A stretch of 64,000 bases of DNA from Amblyornis subalaris (lineage: Eukaryota; Chordata; Aves; Passeriformes; Ptilonorhynchidae), in assembly GCA_018881555.1 (NCBI GenBank), contig JACAXG010000032.1:1872837-1936836 (forward strand). The letters are read 5' to 3'. Each line of letters starts with the position of its first letter. Positions within the stretch are counted from its first letter, which is position 1. The position numbers and the translations under genes are program-made. The notes beneath the pieces were generated by a model, which saw only the letters and a list, made by a program, of their open reading frames with translations, was not told where the DNA came from and did no database searches. Below are positions 35,262-47,754 of this stretch, piece by piece.

Positions 35262-38200
35262 AGAGCCCTGTTCCAGCCCCTGGGTTGCCTATAATTTGCT
35301 CTACAGGGGTCACACTCCCACTTTAGCCCCCTTTGCTGCAATCCACAGCTGATGTTTTGAAGAGCTGCATTAGACTAGATGTCTGATCTAGGTTGGACCT
35401 TATCCTAAGAGACTCACCAAGGTTTCCACGGCGAGTCTGGGGAATATCAAGCATTTAAGTACAATCAATTCAGAAGCATTTAAGTCCCTAACTAGTGCTC
35501 TAAGAACTAGAACTGGCTTCTTTGTGCATTCAGTAGATATGGTCCTGGTACCCATTACACAGACTAAATCAGACTTCTTTCCTGCACTGGATGGTGTCAT
35601 CCTGGCACCATCTGTACTTTGAAGGGCATTGCTAACTCCTGCTTGCCTCAGGGAAGAAGCAGTTCAGAAATGGAAAGGGTTTTTTTTCTTAGTCTGCCTT
35701 TGGATATTGCGCTGAGCAAGGTAAAGGTTGATACAGATTGTTCTTACAGCCCTAGAAGGGATATAATCTGCTGAGACAGGTCTTTAGTACAGATGTGCAC
35801 TGTCCCTTGTACAAACAACAAAGCAAGATAAGTCACAGAGGATGGGCCTAGACTGTCCTACAGGGCTGAAGTGCCAGCAAGAGTGTCTGCAAACTTGAAA
35901 CTGGGAGCTTAAAATAGAATGAATATGCTAAATGTTTTAGTGTAATATAGAGTATTAAAAAAGGCGAAAAAGTGCTGCAGAAACAAATGCAGAACATCAT
36001 ATACATGCAGAGAAATACTTCAGAAAGGCTTACATGTTATTGAGACATTACTACTGGAATAACAACATCTTTACCCCCTCTTTGGAGTATCAAACCCAAT
36101 TTTTGTTTCCCTGAGCAGAAGACCATTGGCTCAGCCTGGGATGTCCCAGAGAACTGTATTGCACCATCATATTAAGTCATATCTCATTGTTATCCTTCTA
36201 TGAATTGTTGCATGAAGAGCTGAATCTGAGTTCATTTGTCTTAGCTTAAGGACAGTTTCAACTTTGGAGGCTTATAGGGCTTTCTCCAAATTTATTGCAA
36301 CTTTTTTTATGTAGTGCTACTGCACTGAGATTGAATAACATAGACACAGTAATCTTTCATTGACCCAAACAGGTTGCAAAGCTGAATATGCAGTTTCCTT
36401 CTACTTTTCAGCTCTGTTTAGTGCACCTGGATAACACAGGCTGCTCCCTCTCCACATACTATATTTCAAGTCATTTTCAAATACCGTTGAATGCCACGCT
36501 GACTGCATGTGACATACGTCCTCACCACTTCTTGATATTAAGATAATTCTCAAATTGTGGGCAAAAATTAGGCTACTTAAAACAATGCTTCTGCAGTAAA
36601 CTTTTGCTGTGGCTGCCCACCGATGTTACAACACTGAGGGTTTCTGATGCATGATGGTTATGTAAGTCTCTGGTGGCACCATGACCCGTGGAAAGGGAAA
36701 ATTTGGAGACTGCGATCACAACAATGAATAGGAACCACCAAGTGGGGCAGTGCCATGTCAGATGCTGTGCACATGAGATAAACCTGTGGCTGCTACTCTG
36801 AAACAGGACTAAAAAAAGCTGGATCAAATAATTCTGTCTCCAATGGGATGGAAACATGTTAGGAACAAATGTCAGGAAGTGGATCTGGGTTAACATTTGG
36901 AAACTGCATACATGTCTGGAGGGTGGTTTAAGCAGTTCTATTTTTGCTTTGAAAGGGAACAGAAGCACTTTCTCTGTCCATTCTCAGCTGACAGGATCAC
37001 AGCTCTTGTGGGGGAAAGGGAAGGGAAATGAATGCTAAGGTTTAGTAGCTTATTAAATTGTTCCAGTTGTGTCACTGTTTGAATATGGCAGAAAGCCGAA
37101 CTGAAGTAATTTAGATGCTTTTGAAAACTTGGGTTTTTTTGTGGTGTCAGATTTTAGGGCAGCTTTCCTGGGCTGATTTAGCCTTCAGAGAGGAGAGAAA
37201 TAGATACATCCTGATTTACAGTTTCCCATAAGTAGGCTTATCTCCTTGCCTCATGACACCTTGCCTAATGGCAGTGTTGGGCACAAATTGGGAAGTGTGC
37301 TGGCAGTCACCTATCAGCTGTGGATTGCAGCAGGATTAGATCCCAACTAACAATCTTTGCACCTAGGTAAGTTCTGCAGAATTTACAAAGATGGTGCTGT
37401 CAGCTGAAGACACAGGTAGGACTTCGTCTTGTATTTGTGTTGTGTTCTATTTTGCTTTCCTTGCAAAAAATTCAGGCATGAAAAGTGTGTTGAAATCATG
37501 GAAACAACTGAGTGTTTCATGTGGGCAGGAAACAGAGCTGCTCTACTCCCTTTGGGTAAACATCAGAGCTCGTGGGTCAGCAGTGGGTGTGAGCGGGGAC
37601 AAGCAAATGCAACATCTCAGTACATGAGAGACATTCATGCATTTCTTAGCTGAACACGGTGATTCTTCTACCTACAAGCTGATGGCTTTGAAGCCACTTA
37701 GTTTTCTTTGAAAATAGTAATTCTGGTGCAAGCACAGCTGGTGGAATTTTATCACAGCTATATCATAGGTGTACCACTTTTCTAATCTTAGTTCATTGGC
37801 AATATCTTTCATGTGGCTGGACTTCATGATATGATAAACACTGTTTCTAACTCTGCTTGTCTCACTGTTTCATTTGTAGTGACTGAGGTGTTACAAAGCA
37901 AGGAGCTGACATACTTTCTTTAGTGAGCAGTCATCCAACATGGGTGAAGAATGTTTTTCCAATGAATTAATTTCTCTTGCATTCCTATTAGACACAAGCT
38001 GTTGACTTTACTCCTTCTCAGCTGTAGAGGTAAGATACTTGAATGGCTCGGTGAAATCTATTTTTAATCATACAAGCACAAAGCACCTGATTTAGCTCTT
38101 GCTGACATTGGTTTAAATTAGAAGGATATCTGTTAAAGTCATTAAAACCTATAACGATTTGGGTTAAAACCTAAAATATAATGAAACTAGGCTAAAGTCA

Positions 38201-38435
38201 AAATAGCACAGGCTTATGTAATTGCAGACATAATTGTTCCACTGAATTTCCTAAGTCATGAAATATGCTACTGTCTGAAGTTTTTCTGTAGAAAGGTATC
38301 AACACCATATATTATCTGCAACACATTTATTTTTAGAAGGCCATAGCCTTTTTCATTTCTTTGACGTAGTGGAAAATCTAGAAGTCTGGGTCAATTTGTC
38401 TTAAAATCAAGGCACTGAGCCCAGTCCTAAACTCG

Positions 38436-38450
38436 CTCTCTCTCTCTCTT
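38436..38450. repeat. (CT)n microsatellite
   Basis: Seven CT dinucleotides followed by t, preceded by 'aactcg'. Confidence 0.85.
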
Positions 38451-39051
38451 ATTAGGCCAAATAATCGTGCTTCTTGTCCAAGTACAAATTTACTTACCTG
38501 GTTTTACATCCATGCATCCATCCATATGCTAATAAACCCCTCATCGATTCAGAATTTCAAGGCTCCAGTGAAAATTTCTACTAGTCTTCAAAAGCAAAGA
38601 GCTTTAGTAACCCCATTTACTGTAATTTCAATGCTGTAACTGAACTAGGTTCAGCTCTGTTTTCTACTGAAATTTGATCACATCTGGATAAGGGTAATTT
38701 AAAAGGTACTTTCTCCCTCCCTTGCTTCCCCTACTTAGCTGATACTGTTAAACACTCAGATTTGTTCTCTTACTACTTTGTGACTTTGTGGCTGTAATGG
38801 CAAATCACATCATATTTCACCTTCTCCTTTGGTGTGGCTTTCTGAAGGTTTGCATTCTTCAGAGGTCCCTGTTTTGATCTTTCATTATGCCATGTGACTG
38901 AGAGGGAAAATGATAAGCAAGAGACTCTCTTTAAACTGTCCCACCGGTGAATTTCTGCCCATCTGCTTTGAAATACATGATAGTGATGAATGTCTCTTTG
39001 CCTAGAACTTCTGTACCTTGGGGTTTTATACTACTTTATTTTTATCTCTAG

Positions 39052-39131
39052 CAAGATAACATTGGATAACATAAAGTAAAATAGTAAGATAACATTAAGA
39101 TGGAGCAATAGATGTAAAGATAATATTAAGT
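39052..39131. repeat. Degenerate direct repeats in AT-rich DNA
   Basis: The words 'aagataacattggat', 'aagataacattaaga' and 'aagataatattaag' appear within 80 bases, separated by irregular spacers. They are probably decayed local duplications. Confidence 0.55.
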
Positions 39132-42119
39132 TTTATTTTTAATCTTATATAAAACCACAGAAAGGAAACGCAGTGCTTTCTCACCATATAAAAAATGGAT
39201 TTTTACTTTCTTTTTAAGAAGTTTCAGATACTGACCAATATTTTTGGAGCTGTATGGACATTTAATGGTACAGCCAAGGATTGGTGTGTGTGTTTTTCAG
39301 CAATATTCCCTTGCCTTTTTGAAAACAAGCATGGTTTCTTAACTCTGTTTTTAGTAGACTATCTCCCACTCCAAGCAAAGCCCCAGGCACCTAATCCAGT
39401 GAAGAAATCAGTGCAAAGATTGACCAAATGGGATTCAACTGCCTGAACACAGGTGTGTTTTTAAATGAAAGGATATCTGACCTGAACTCTAGCTGTTTCT
39501 CTGCTGGGTTGTCCTCTTGGTCATAAAAGTCTCTGCCTTTGGTCCTGTGGCATTTCTGTCACACTGCCAGAATCCCCCAGACTCCCTGGGGCACCTGAAT
39601 TACTTACAGAGTTTGTTCTGAATTGCCCTGTGGCAGTTTCTCAAAGCCGGGATCATATTCGAGGGAGCCTGGGGAATTTTTAACATCAGCTTTTGTGGAG
39701 GAAGACATCCACAGCTAGGATGAAAAGGAGAGTTCTTGATCTTTCAGAGTGACATTGCAGGTTAAGTGGGTGTGGGTGCCTTTGTGGTCACAGTGGCTAC
39801 ACACTGTACTCTGGGTGAAAATCTTATGCAAAGAGTTGCTGACATTTTAATAGTAAATGTGAGATAATATAAAGGAGGACTAAATTCTGCCCTTTGGACT
39901 GATGAAAATACCGGTCTACATGTACCTAGACCTGAGGGGAGAAATTGGCTCTGATGTGCCATCCTGCCCAGCTGAGTAGAAAGAGAAAACAGCCATGTGA
40001 CTCATAATTTCATGGCAGAGACTCCTCTGCTACTACCCAGATCTCCCCTCTAACATCACAGTACAGAACAGCCTCATAAATGGGAGGGAAATCCCTCCTC
40101 TGGCATGAATAGCCTCTGCCATTTAGGTCCCTTATTTCAACACCCTTCCCTGTAGGTTACTCTATATATAGGGCACGAAAGTCCTTTTGAAAGCTGAGGA
40201 GCCATTTAGGGTTTGGTCCCAGGGGCCTGGAGACTTTTCCAGCCTCAGGTCTCTCATAACACTGCTGCCTGTTCTGCGAGAGAAGATAAAGCAGCACTAA
40301 CTCACTGCTGTGGTAGGACACAGCAAATGTCACCAGTGGGCATCTGCCCTTTTCCCTCAGACAACCCAATTTTGGATTGCCTGAAATGCTCACTTGTGAG
40401 GGTGAAGCATGCCCTGCTATGCAGTGCTGTGGGGGTGTTTTGTTTCACGTGCATAGTGACACCATTCTTGGGTGCTGATGATGCTCAAGAAATGTAATTA
40501 AGTCCTTCAAAAGCAACTATTCCGGGAAAACAACTCTTTAGATATATCACAGAGCTCAGAGTTTATCTTGCCTCCCTTGTTTCTGCTAGGCACAAGCATT
40601 CTGCTTGAGTTTTCAGAACAAAGCTGATTTCTTTGTTTCTTGAGCATCATCAAAAGCAATAACAGCTCTGGAGGACACGTTGTATCATAGCAGCACAATG
40701 TGCTCAGCACAGCCTTAATGTTATGCAGTCATTTGTACCTGTGTGAAAAGTGGCTGCAAACTGGCTGTAAAACTCTCCTCTGACCTATGCATATCTGTGG
40801 GGAATTCTGTCTTGGCAGCTTTTTATATAGTTTTCATGGAGTGGGGGAAAAGTTCAAGGCAGTTGTGTGTCTGGCTTCCCTTCTTCCACGGCGTTAGTTT
40901 TGCATTTAATCATTCAACTCTGTTGTCTTGAAAGCACGAGGGACTCTGTAAACAAATGTATTTATGATGCACAAGTACTAATAGATTCATTCCCATTCTT
41001 TTTACTGTGTTGCCTGTGCAAAGCTAAAAGGAGTGAAAAGCAGCAACTTATTTTTGTCGACAAGTAGATGCATAATCCCCGAATGCACTAGGAAAGCTAT
41101 CCATTGAGGAAGAAAGCAACATGTTTGCAGTCTCCACACCCCATTATCAGGTGATTTGTTAGACCTGTCACTGCATACAAATCTGCTGCCATCCTCCCCG
41201 AGGATGGGGATTTTGGAAATAGTTGGCTGAAGACTTTATTCTATCTGAATGGAGAATTTTTTTTTTTTTAAATATGCTAAAAGCCAAAATACAGGGAAGT
41301 TAGATTGTGGTAGAAAAGAGCCCGAAGACTCCATCTATTTGCTTTCCTAAATAATTATCTATCTCATTTTTAGTAGCATGACTCTATTATTGATTAGACT
41401 GTAATATACAACCCCTACCTTAATGAAGAAAATGCAGATCATTTGTCATTACTTCTGTTAATGCTTGCAACTGCTGGAATTTGGATTTTGCAATGCTGTA
41501 CTCAGAAAAATATCTATATTCATCTGCATTATGTTTTTCAGCCTCAGTAGCCTAAACAAGGTTGGAAATAATTTAGATATACATTCCTTTTCAGCTAACC
41601 ACCTTAAAACAACTCACTAATCATAAATTAAGCTTCACAAGTTTCTAGTGAGTGGGGGACAGATTTACCCTGACTTCACACGTGGTATAAGTGAGGAATA
41701 TAGAAGATGTGATGCTTGCTAAGTCCACAAAAAAAGCCTTGTGGAAATGGGGATGGAATGCAAATGATTGGGCTTTCTGTCCACTTCGTTAAACATAAAA
41801 CATCACTTCTGCCCAGGGCTATGACTGCTAATAGATACTCTGAGGTTAATGGCCAAGTGACTATGAATCATAGTTTTGTTGTGAAGAAGATGGATATCAC
41901 TAAAATACTTGTCAACAGTTGTAACAGTTGTTTCATTTCTCAACAGGAAAAAAAAACAACAAAAAACTCAACAATTCATCAAGGACTTGTGGCTTCTCTA
42001 TGTAGTTATGTGACATTAATTTTGTGGTTATTGTCTTTAGGGTGTTTCTAAGTGCTTTTGACAGCACAGGTTGTGCTCCCTTCTGATCTGTGTTGACATG
42101 ACAAATCTGTGGAGGATTT

Positions 42120-42172
42120 CCTGTTGGTGTAAATCAGAATAACTCCAGTCAGAATAGCTTGAATACACAGAT
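42120..42172. repeat. Possible ancient repeat relic
   Basis: 'ttggtgtaaatcagaataac' followed by 'tccagtcagaatagcttgaa' shares the 'gtgtaaatcag' core and following pattern with 9318 onward. Only about 50 bases can be matched. Confidence 0.35.
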
Positions 42173-43910
42173 GTCAATGTGCATAATATTTGGATATTTT
42201 CAGCATATTTTCACATCCCACATTTTGTTTCCAGATGCCAACAATTGATGTTAGATTTCTAGGCAATCTTTTAGAAAGCAGTTTCATTGCTGTATTTTTT
42301 TGAGACTATTTTTAAAGAAGGTTGACAGTCTGAAATTTTATTAAAATAGGAGAAAAGAAAAGGGAATGTGTTCTTCTAACAAGTTAGAGGGCGAAGAGTC
42401 TCCAGATTGATACAGAACTTATTGGTTTCTCTGATATAATTGATTGCACCACCTGGTACCCAAGGATATCTGCTAAGCTATAGAGTTGAACTAACTTTGA
42501 TCATGCAAAAGGGAGATTGGACTGTGCACTTTTCTCCAGTGACTGGAAAATGGTTACCAAGAAGGGGGGAATTGGCATATGTGATCTGTTTCTACTGTGC
42601 TGCTTGACTAGGTACTGATAATTCAGCAATCTGACAGGCTATGGCTTGGGAAAACCACATAGTCGTCTTAGATTATCTCTTTTAGCCTAAAATGTAAGAG
42701 GAAATACAAGAAGTTGTGACTGAAGTGAAAATAAAATTATAAATAAAAGCACAAATGATACTACTTTCCTAAGATGAAAACCTCTTGTCTTTTAATTGTA
42801 TTTAGTTTTTGAAGCATGAGATAAGAAATCTTGGGCTGCCAAGCTAGTTCAGGAAAGAAGAGGAAAAATGGATTGAAAATTTCGGAAACTTTTTTTTCTT
42901 GCTGTAGAAAATGACATTTTAAAGAACGGCAACAACAACAACCAAAGAGTCATTTTATGCGATGTGCAGCCATGGCTGGGAGTAGAACTGGAACCTGGCT
43001 GATTTTGATTCATTGGTCTCCAGGTGTTGGGGAGTCCTATAGGAACACTTTGGAGGACGGTGCAAAAGCTAAGGCAGTATTATCCTCGCTGACAAATCAA
43101 ACTTCAAAAAGACAAACTGTTTTCTATAGCACAAGGGTCATTGGTTTGTACTGAGTCATCATTGCAGAGGCAGGAGACAGTTGGTGGCACTGGGAAATAA
43201 CCAATTCCTGTGACAACTGGCTGCTGCGTGCCTAGTTTGGCGTGCATATATATATATACACGTAAGTACACATTGCAGTGTTTTAAAATCTATGTATGTC
43301 TCTGTGTGTCTGTGCTTATTACTGTCATCTTGTGAAATCAGTCCTTTCATGAAGTAATTAAGGGTTTCAGGCATTTTTGCCAACTGACTGGCATTACAGG
43401 TGTTCTGGATCATATGCCTGTTTCACTTGGTTTTATAAACTGACAGAAGGTGAATCCTGGCGTTATCCATGTGCTTTCACACTGTGGTTATGTGGGAAAT
43501 AACATCTCTAGCCACTTCTTACCATTCAGGGAATTAATAAACAACAGCAGCGATACAGAGCAAAAGAGCAGTCATGCATTTTTCAGTCCTCTGGAAATTC
43601 CCCAGCCATGGGACAACATGCCCTTTTGTTGACTCTCCTTCTGGGAACTTTTTACACTGTAAATGTCTCTGAGTAGGATGTCTCCTTTTAATATCTGTAT
43701 TCTTCATAGGCGATTTTTTTCAATTTGTTCACCGGACTGTGAAGGAGAAATTGTTCTTCAGGTGGAAGTCTCTCCTGTTTGGCTCCCACACAGCACCAAA
43801 ATCTTGCATATATCCAGGGATGCTTCAGGACAGTAGAAGGTTCAGTTTCAGATAATCAGGACATATTAAGATTCCAAAATTCTAGGAAGGGCTGGAACGT
43901 GAGTGACTCT
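42173..43910. other. Single-copy DNA, no gene recognised
   Basis: Contains an AT microsatellite at 43246-43260. Open frames are below 90 codons. Nothing else is supported. Confidence 0.5.
43246..43260. repeat. (AT)n microsatellite
   Basis: Six AT dinucleotides followed by 'aca', between 'ggcgtgc' and 'cgtaagtac'. Confidence 0.85.
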
Positions 43911-44365
43911 GAGATACTGAGGTGCTTGGGCGTGTCCAGAGAAGGGCAAGGAAGCTGATGAAGGATCTGGATCACAAGTCTGATGAGGAGCAGCTGAGGG
44001 AGCTAGGGGAGCTCAGCCTGGAGAAAATCAGGCTCAGNGCTTGCTCTCTACAACTCTCTGAAAGGAGGGTGGAACTGGGTGGGGTCAATCTCTTTTCCCA
44101 GGGAACAAGGGACAGAATGAAAGGAAATGGCCTCAAATTGCACCAAGGGAGGTTAGATTGAATATTAGGGAAAATTTCTTTGCTGAAAGGGTTGTCAAGC
44201 ACTGGAACAGGCAGCCCAGGGAAGTGGTGGAATCATTGTCACTCAAGGTATTTAAAAGACATTTAGATGTGGCACTTAGAGACATGTTTAGTGGTGGACT
44301 TAGCAGTTCTGGGTTAACCTTAGAGGTCTTTCCCAACCTTAATAATTCCATGACTATGAATTTGT
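43911..44365 (+). mobile_element. CR1 LINE, C-terminal coding remnant plus 3' UTR
   Basis: The left part encodes the conserved end of CR1 ORF2 (residues VQRRARKLMKDL, then EEQLRELGELSLEKIRL) at about 43931-44035. Sequence between this and the 3' UTR is missing: the frame passes from 'aggctcag' straight to UTR-like 'ctctctgaaaggagggtgga'. The 3' UTR follows ('caagcactggaacaggcagc', 'cttagaggtctttcccaacc') and ends 'aattccatgactatga'. One ambiguous base (44038), the only one after 21.5 kb, lies at the deletion junction. Same subfamily group as 47.5 kb. Confidence 0.93.
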
Positions 44366-47300
44366 GAGATGGTAAGAATGACCTGGATAAAGCCAACTCA
44401 CTCTCTCCCTTCCAGGTGTGCATCAGGGTCTCAGGTCACATCTGAAGCTGCTCCTATGACTCCATCTCTTGTCCATAAGCAATTAAAAATAAACAATAAT
44501 AAAAAAGGAATCCTAAGACCAGAAAGTCTCAACAATTGCTGTTGGTGGACCTGTCACTGGTTCGGCACCTGTTTTCCTTCTACTCCTTTTACAAACAGAT
44601 CTTCCCTCAATTTGACGGCAGTGAGTACTCTGCCATAATAGCAGCACTCTTCAGAGGTTTTGCAGCTGGGATGGACCACGGTCTCCACCCGATTCAGGTG
44701 CTCATTGATGGAGTCCAGCACACCACCACCTGCTGTCATGGGTTGCTCATTCATGACAGGAAGCCTTCCCTTAGCAGGAGAGTGTGGAGTGCAAGTCCTA
44801 GTACTAGCAAGGGTTAAACTGTCAGATTATTACTGAAGGGAGAATGCCTTCAGCAAACCTCCTTCCCTTCCTCTCTGAGCCCCTGTAATCTCTTTAAGGG
44901 TGTTTTTTTGAAAGCATTTATTTTGTAAAATGGACAGAAAAAAAAAATAATTTTCTGAAATGGTCTCAATTTTGAAAATAAATGCTAGCTCTGTGATATG
45001 TATTGTTATGTAGTTTTAGGCACAAGTATGAGTATATAGCTTTAAAAATAAACATAATAAAAACATTGTTTCACTTGTCCCGTGATCCCAGAGAAACTAG
45101 CTTTCGGCACGTCCCACAGTGTGTATGATGTCTGGTAATTTTCGGGAATAATTGAAAATTTTAGTCATATCTGGGACTGAAACAGGCATTTCATGAAATG
45201 ACTGAATATTTTAGATATTTTGTAAAATGACTATTTTACTGCATGGCTACAAAATAGACAGATGCAGATTTATTAAGAAAAGAGGGGGGATTGGTGATTT
45301 CAGTCCTCTGATTACTCCATTTTCTTCTGCCCATCCTCCCCACCCAGGCCGACTCTTCAGCGCTGTGCTTTACAGGAGTTTTCTTTGGCTTTAGAACAAG
45401 AAAATGCTGCCACTGTTTGTGGATCTTGGGATAAGTTATGCCTCCACTCCTATAGGGACTGGGGCCTGTATGATTTTTGCAGCTTGCTGTTCGTGTGGAG
45501 CACAAACCTGTACCTTCACTTTTCCTTCTTATTTATGTTAGACCTGCCTCTGTGCCTCCTTGCGGCAGCTGTTTCAGCAGAATGTGCCACACTGATTATT
45601 GGTGAGTAAAAGTATAAAGATTATGATATTGAAACAATGGAAAAAATCGTAGGATTTGGATCTGGCCCTTAAGAATTATTTCAAAATACTCTGTTCCAAG
45701 AGGTAAGGTGTCCATAGACAAACATAAGGCTTGACAATTTGGGTGTGTTTCGCTGTAAGGCTAACCCATCAAAGCCCAGGGAGAGGTATGCTCGTGGCCA
45801 TGCTTTTATTTGACAAACTTTAAATCTGTAAGTTAGGGAAATTAATATTTTGACAAATCTATGTATCTTCTTGGATTCTAGTTTATTTCAAATATTTTAT
45901 CGTGGATCCTGGGATGTAGGGGAAATTCAGTTAATTTATCAAGAATTATTTTCCAGACTGAAGTTCTTTTATCTTAGTCTTGTTCTAGTACCGGATATCT
46001 CTCTATTGCACACTACAGCCAAATTATGTAAGTTTGAGACATGGACTTAGTAAGTCTCTTGGTTGTATTGATTTTTTGCATGAATTTGAAATGCAAATTC
46101 CATGTCTTTCTATTCCAAACAAGAGAAGTCATTATTCTACTTAACTGCAGAAAGAAAGAAGGAACCATAGTTGGCAGCATCTAGAAAAGAGAGTGTATTC
46201 CAGGTAATCAATTCATACTTCACTGGCTCTTTCCAGTAAGCTAATGAATAAAGGTGCAAGCTTTTTTTTTTCCTGAAGCTGATTAATTATCTCCACAAAA
46301 TTTACTTTATTCATGTAATGATCATCTGATGTTAAACAAATCCCTAAGTATTCAACGTACTTGTAGTCTATTAAGAAAAGATCTATTATCCATCCATCCA
46401 CCCATTTCTAAAAAAGTTCTGGTATTATTATTGGCAATATTTGGTCTAGAAGCAATGATGAAGGCATTTCAAGGCAAGATGAAACTGAGGAAAAGCAGAA
46501 AAAAAAAAATCACTAAGGGTAAGATAAGATCAGTTAGATAGGAACTAATAATCCCTGTACATTTTTACATTAGTGTCTGACTCCTGATACAACACTGTAA
46601 CTACCTGAGAACAGATCTACAAGTTCATGTAAGTTTGTAATTGGTATTAATTTCGGTGGAAGTAGGAAAATCTAAATAAATTTCTGGATGGCAACTTTGG
46701 ACCTTAAATTATTTTGAGTAGGAACAATCCTTCCTGTGCCTGGTATAAAAATGGAGTCCAGATCCATCCACTCATTGCAAGTTGTTGATGTTATCTGGCC
46801 CAATGGTCACCCTTGCCTTTTTTTTTCAGGGCAGTGGGCACTGTAAAGTCTGATATGTTGGAGAGCAGATTAGCACAAAAGATTATAATCAGACCAAAAC
46901 ACCCTTCCCAAATAAAAAACACTCAAAAGTTGGTCCCTTTAACACAAATGGCTACCCAATATCCATTCATAAAAAAAGAAATTACTGTTCATTGTGGCCA
47001 AAGGAGTGTATTGGTATTATAACTAGCTAAGTCTTATCTATAACACATCCTTTTTAGTCATAATGCATGCAGAAAATTTAAAGGACAAACTATGGAAAAG
47101 GACTTGCAGTCCTAAAAAGCCCTAGGCATTTTTGAAGACTTATACCAGTTATTAATTTGGCTGCCAAAATTTTTGCTATGGTTTTTATATCTGGATTGTC
47201 CTTATTACATGCAGCTCTTAAAGACCTTTCTTGTGTAAATTATCAGTTAAAGTTTCAGCATCTTTTGAAGTCTGAAAGAATCTTGCAGTTAGGGTGTGTG

Positions 47301-47493
47301 AGCTTAAATGGACATAGTTGAGTAAAAATCCAGAGGAAGAACCCCTGAGTCTTAGTTTTATTTGAATTCAGTTGATGCAGACATTAAAAGAATACACCCT
47401 TTGGCTAGATCTGCAAAGATGCTCAGGCTGAACTTACAAATCTCACAGCAGTTCCAGGAATACAAATCTAAAATCCTGTATTAGTTCCTTCAT
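44366..47493. other. Single-copy DNA including a both-strand-open segment
   Basis: 44536-44817 is open for 93 codons on the plus strand, and 44554-44754 for 66 codons on the minus strand. It is GC-richer than its flanks. No known domain or repeat is recognised. A plus frame at 45385-45609 ends next to a 'ggtgagtaaa' donor-like site but has no acceptor or domain support. The remainder is AT-rich and featureless. Confidence 0.4.
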
Positions 47494-47754
47494 GTGAGGA
47501 AATGGCCTCAAGTTGCGCCGGGGAGGTTTAGATTGGGTATTGGGAAAAACTTCCTCAGAGAAAGGGTTGCAAAGCACTGGAATGGGCTTCTCAGGGAAGT
47601 GTGGAGTCACCATCCCTGGAAGTGTTAAAAAACCTGTGGATATGGCACTCAAGGATATGCTTAATGAACACGATGGTGGTGCTGTGTTGATGATTGAACT
47701 TCATGCTCTTAAAGATCTTTTCCAATCTCAATTATTCTATGATTCTGTGAAGGA
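47494..47754 (+). mobile_element. CR1 LINE, 3' UTR fragment
   Basis: Begins 'gtgaggaaatggcctcaagt' and passes through 'gggaggtttagattgggtat', 'agcactggaatgggcttctc' and 'caccatccctggaagtgtta' to 'ttattctatgattctgtga'. The final block is well preserved, while the middle ('aacacgatggtggtgctgtg') is close in type to the inverted copy at 18.8 kb. No coding part. Confidence 0.93.

Larger units (their letters stand above)
35262..42119. other. Single-copy AT-rich DNA, no gene recognised
   Basis: Nearly 7 kb with no CR1, LTR or exon that I can recognise. Frames reach 131 codons (minus, 36573-36968) and 111 codons (plus, 41716-42051), without domains. A CT repeat lies at 38436-38450, and 'aagataacatt' words recur loosely at 39052-39130. 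The first five bases are the right copy of the LTR target duplication. Confidence 0.5.

Noticed and set aside
35365..35400. Another CR1 tail ('gactagatgtctgatctagg')
   Set aside because: Only a short resemblance to CR1 3' sequence. The flanks do not extend the match.
45385..45612. Possible exon ending at a 'ggtgagtaaa' donor-like site
   Set aside because: There is no supporting acceptor, domain or second exon, and donor-like strings are frequent by chance in this length.
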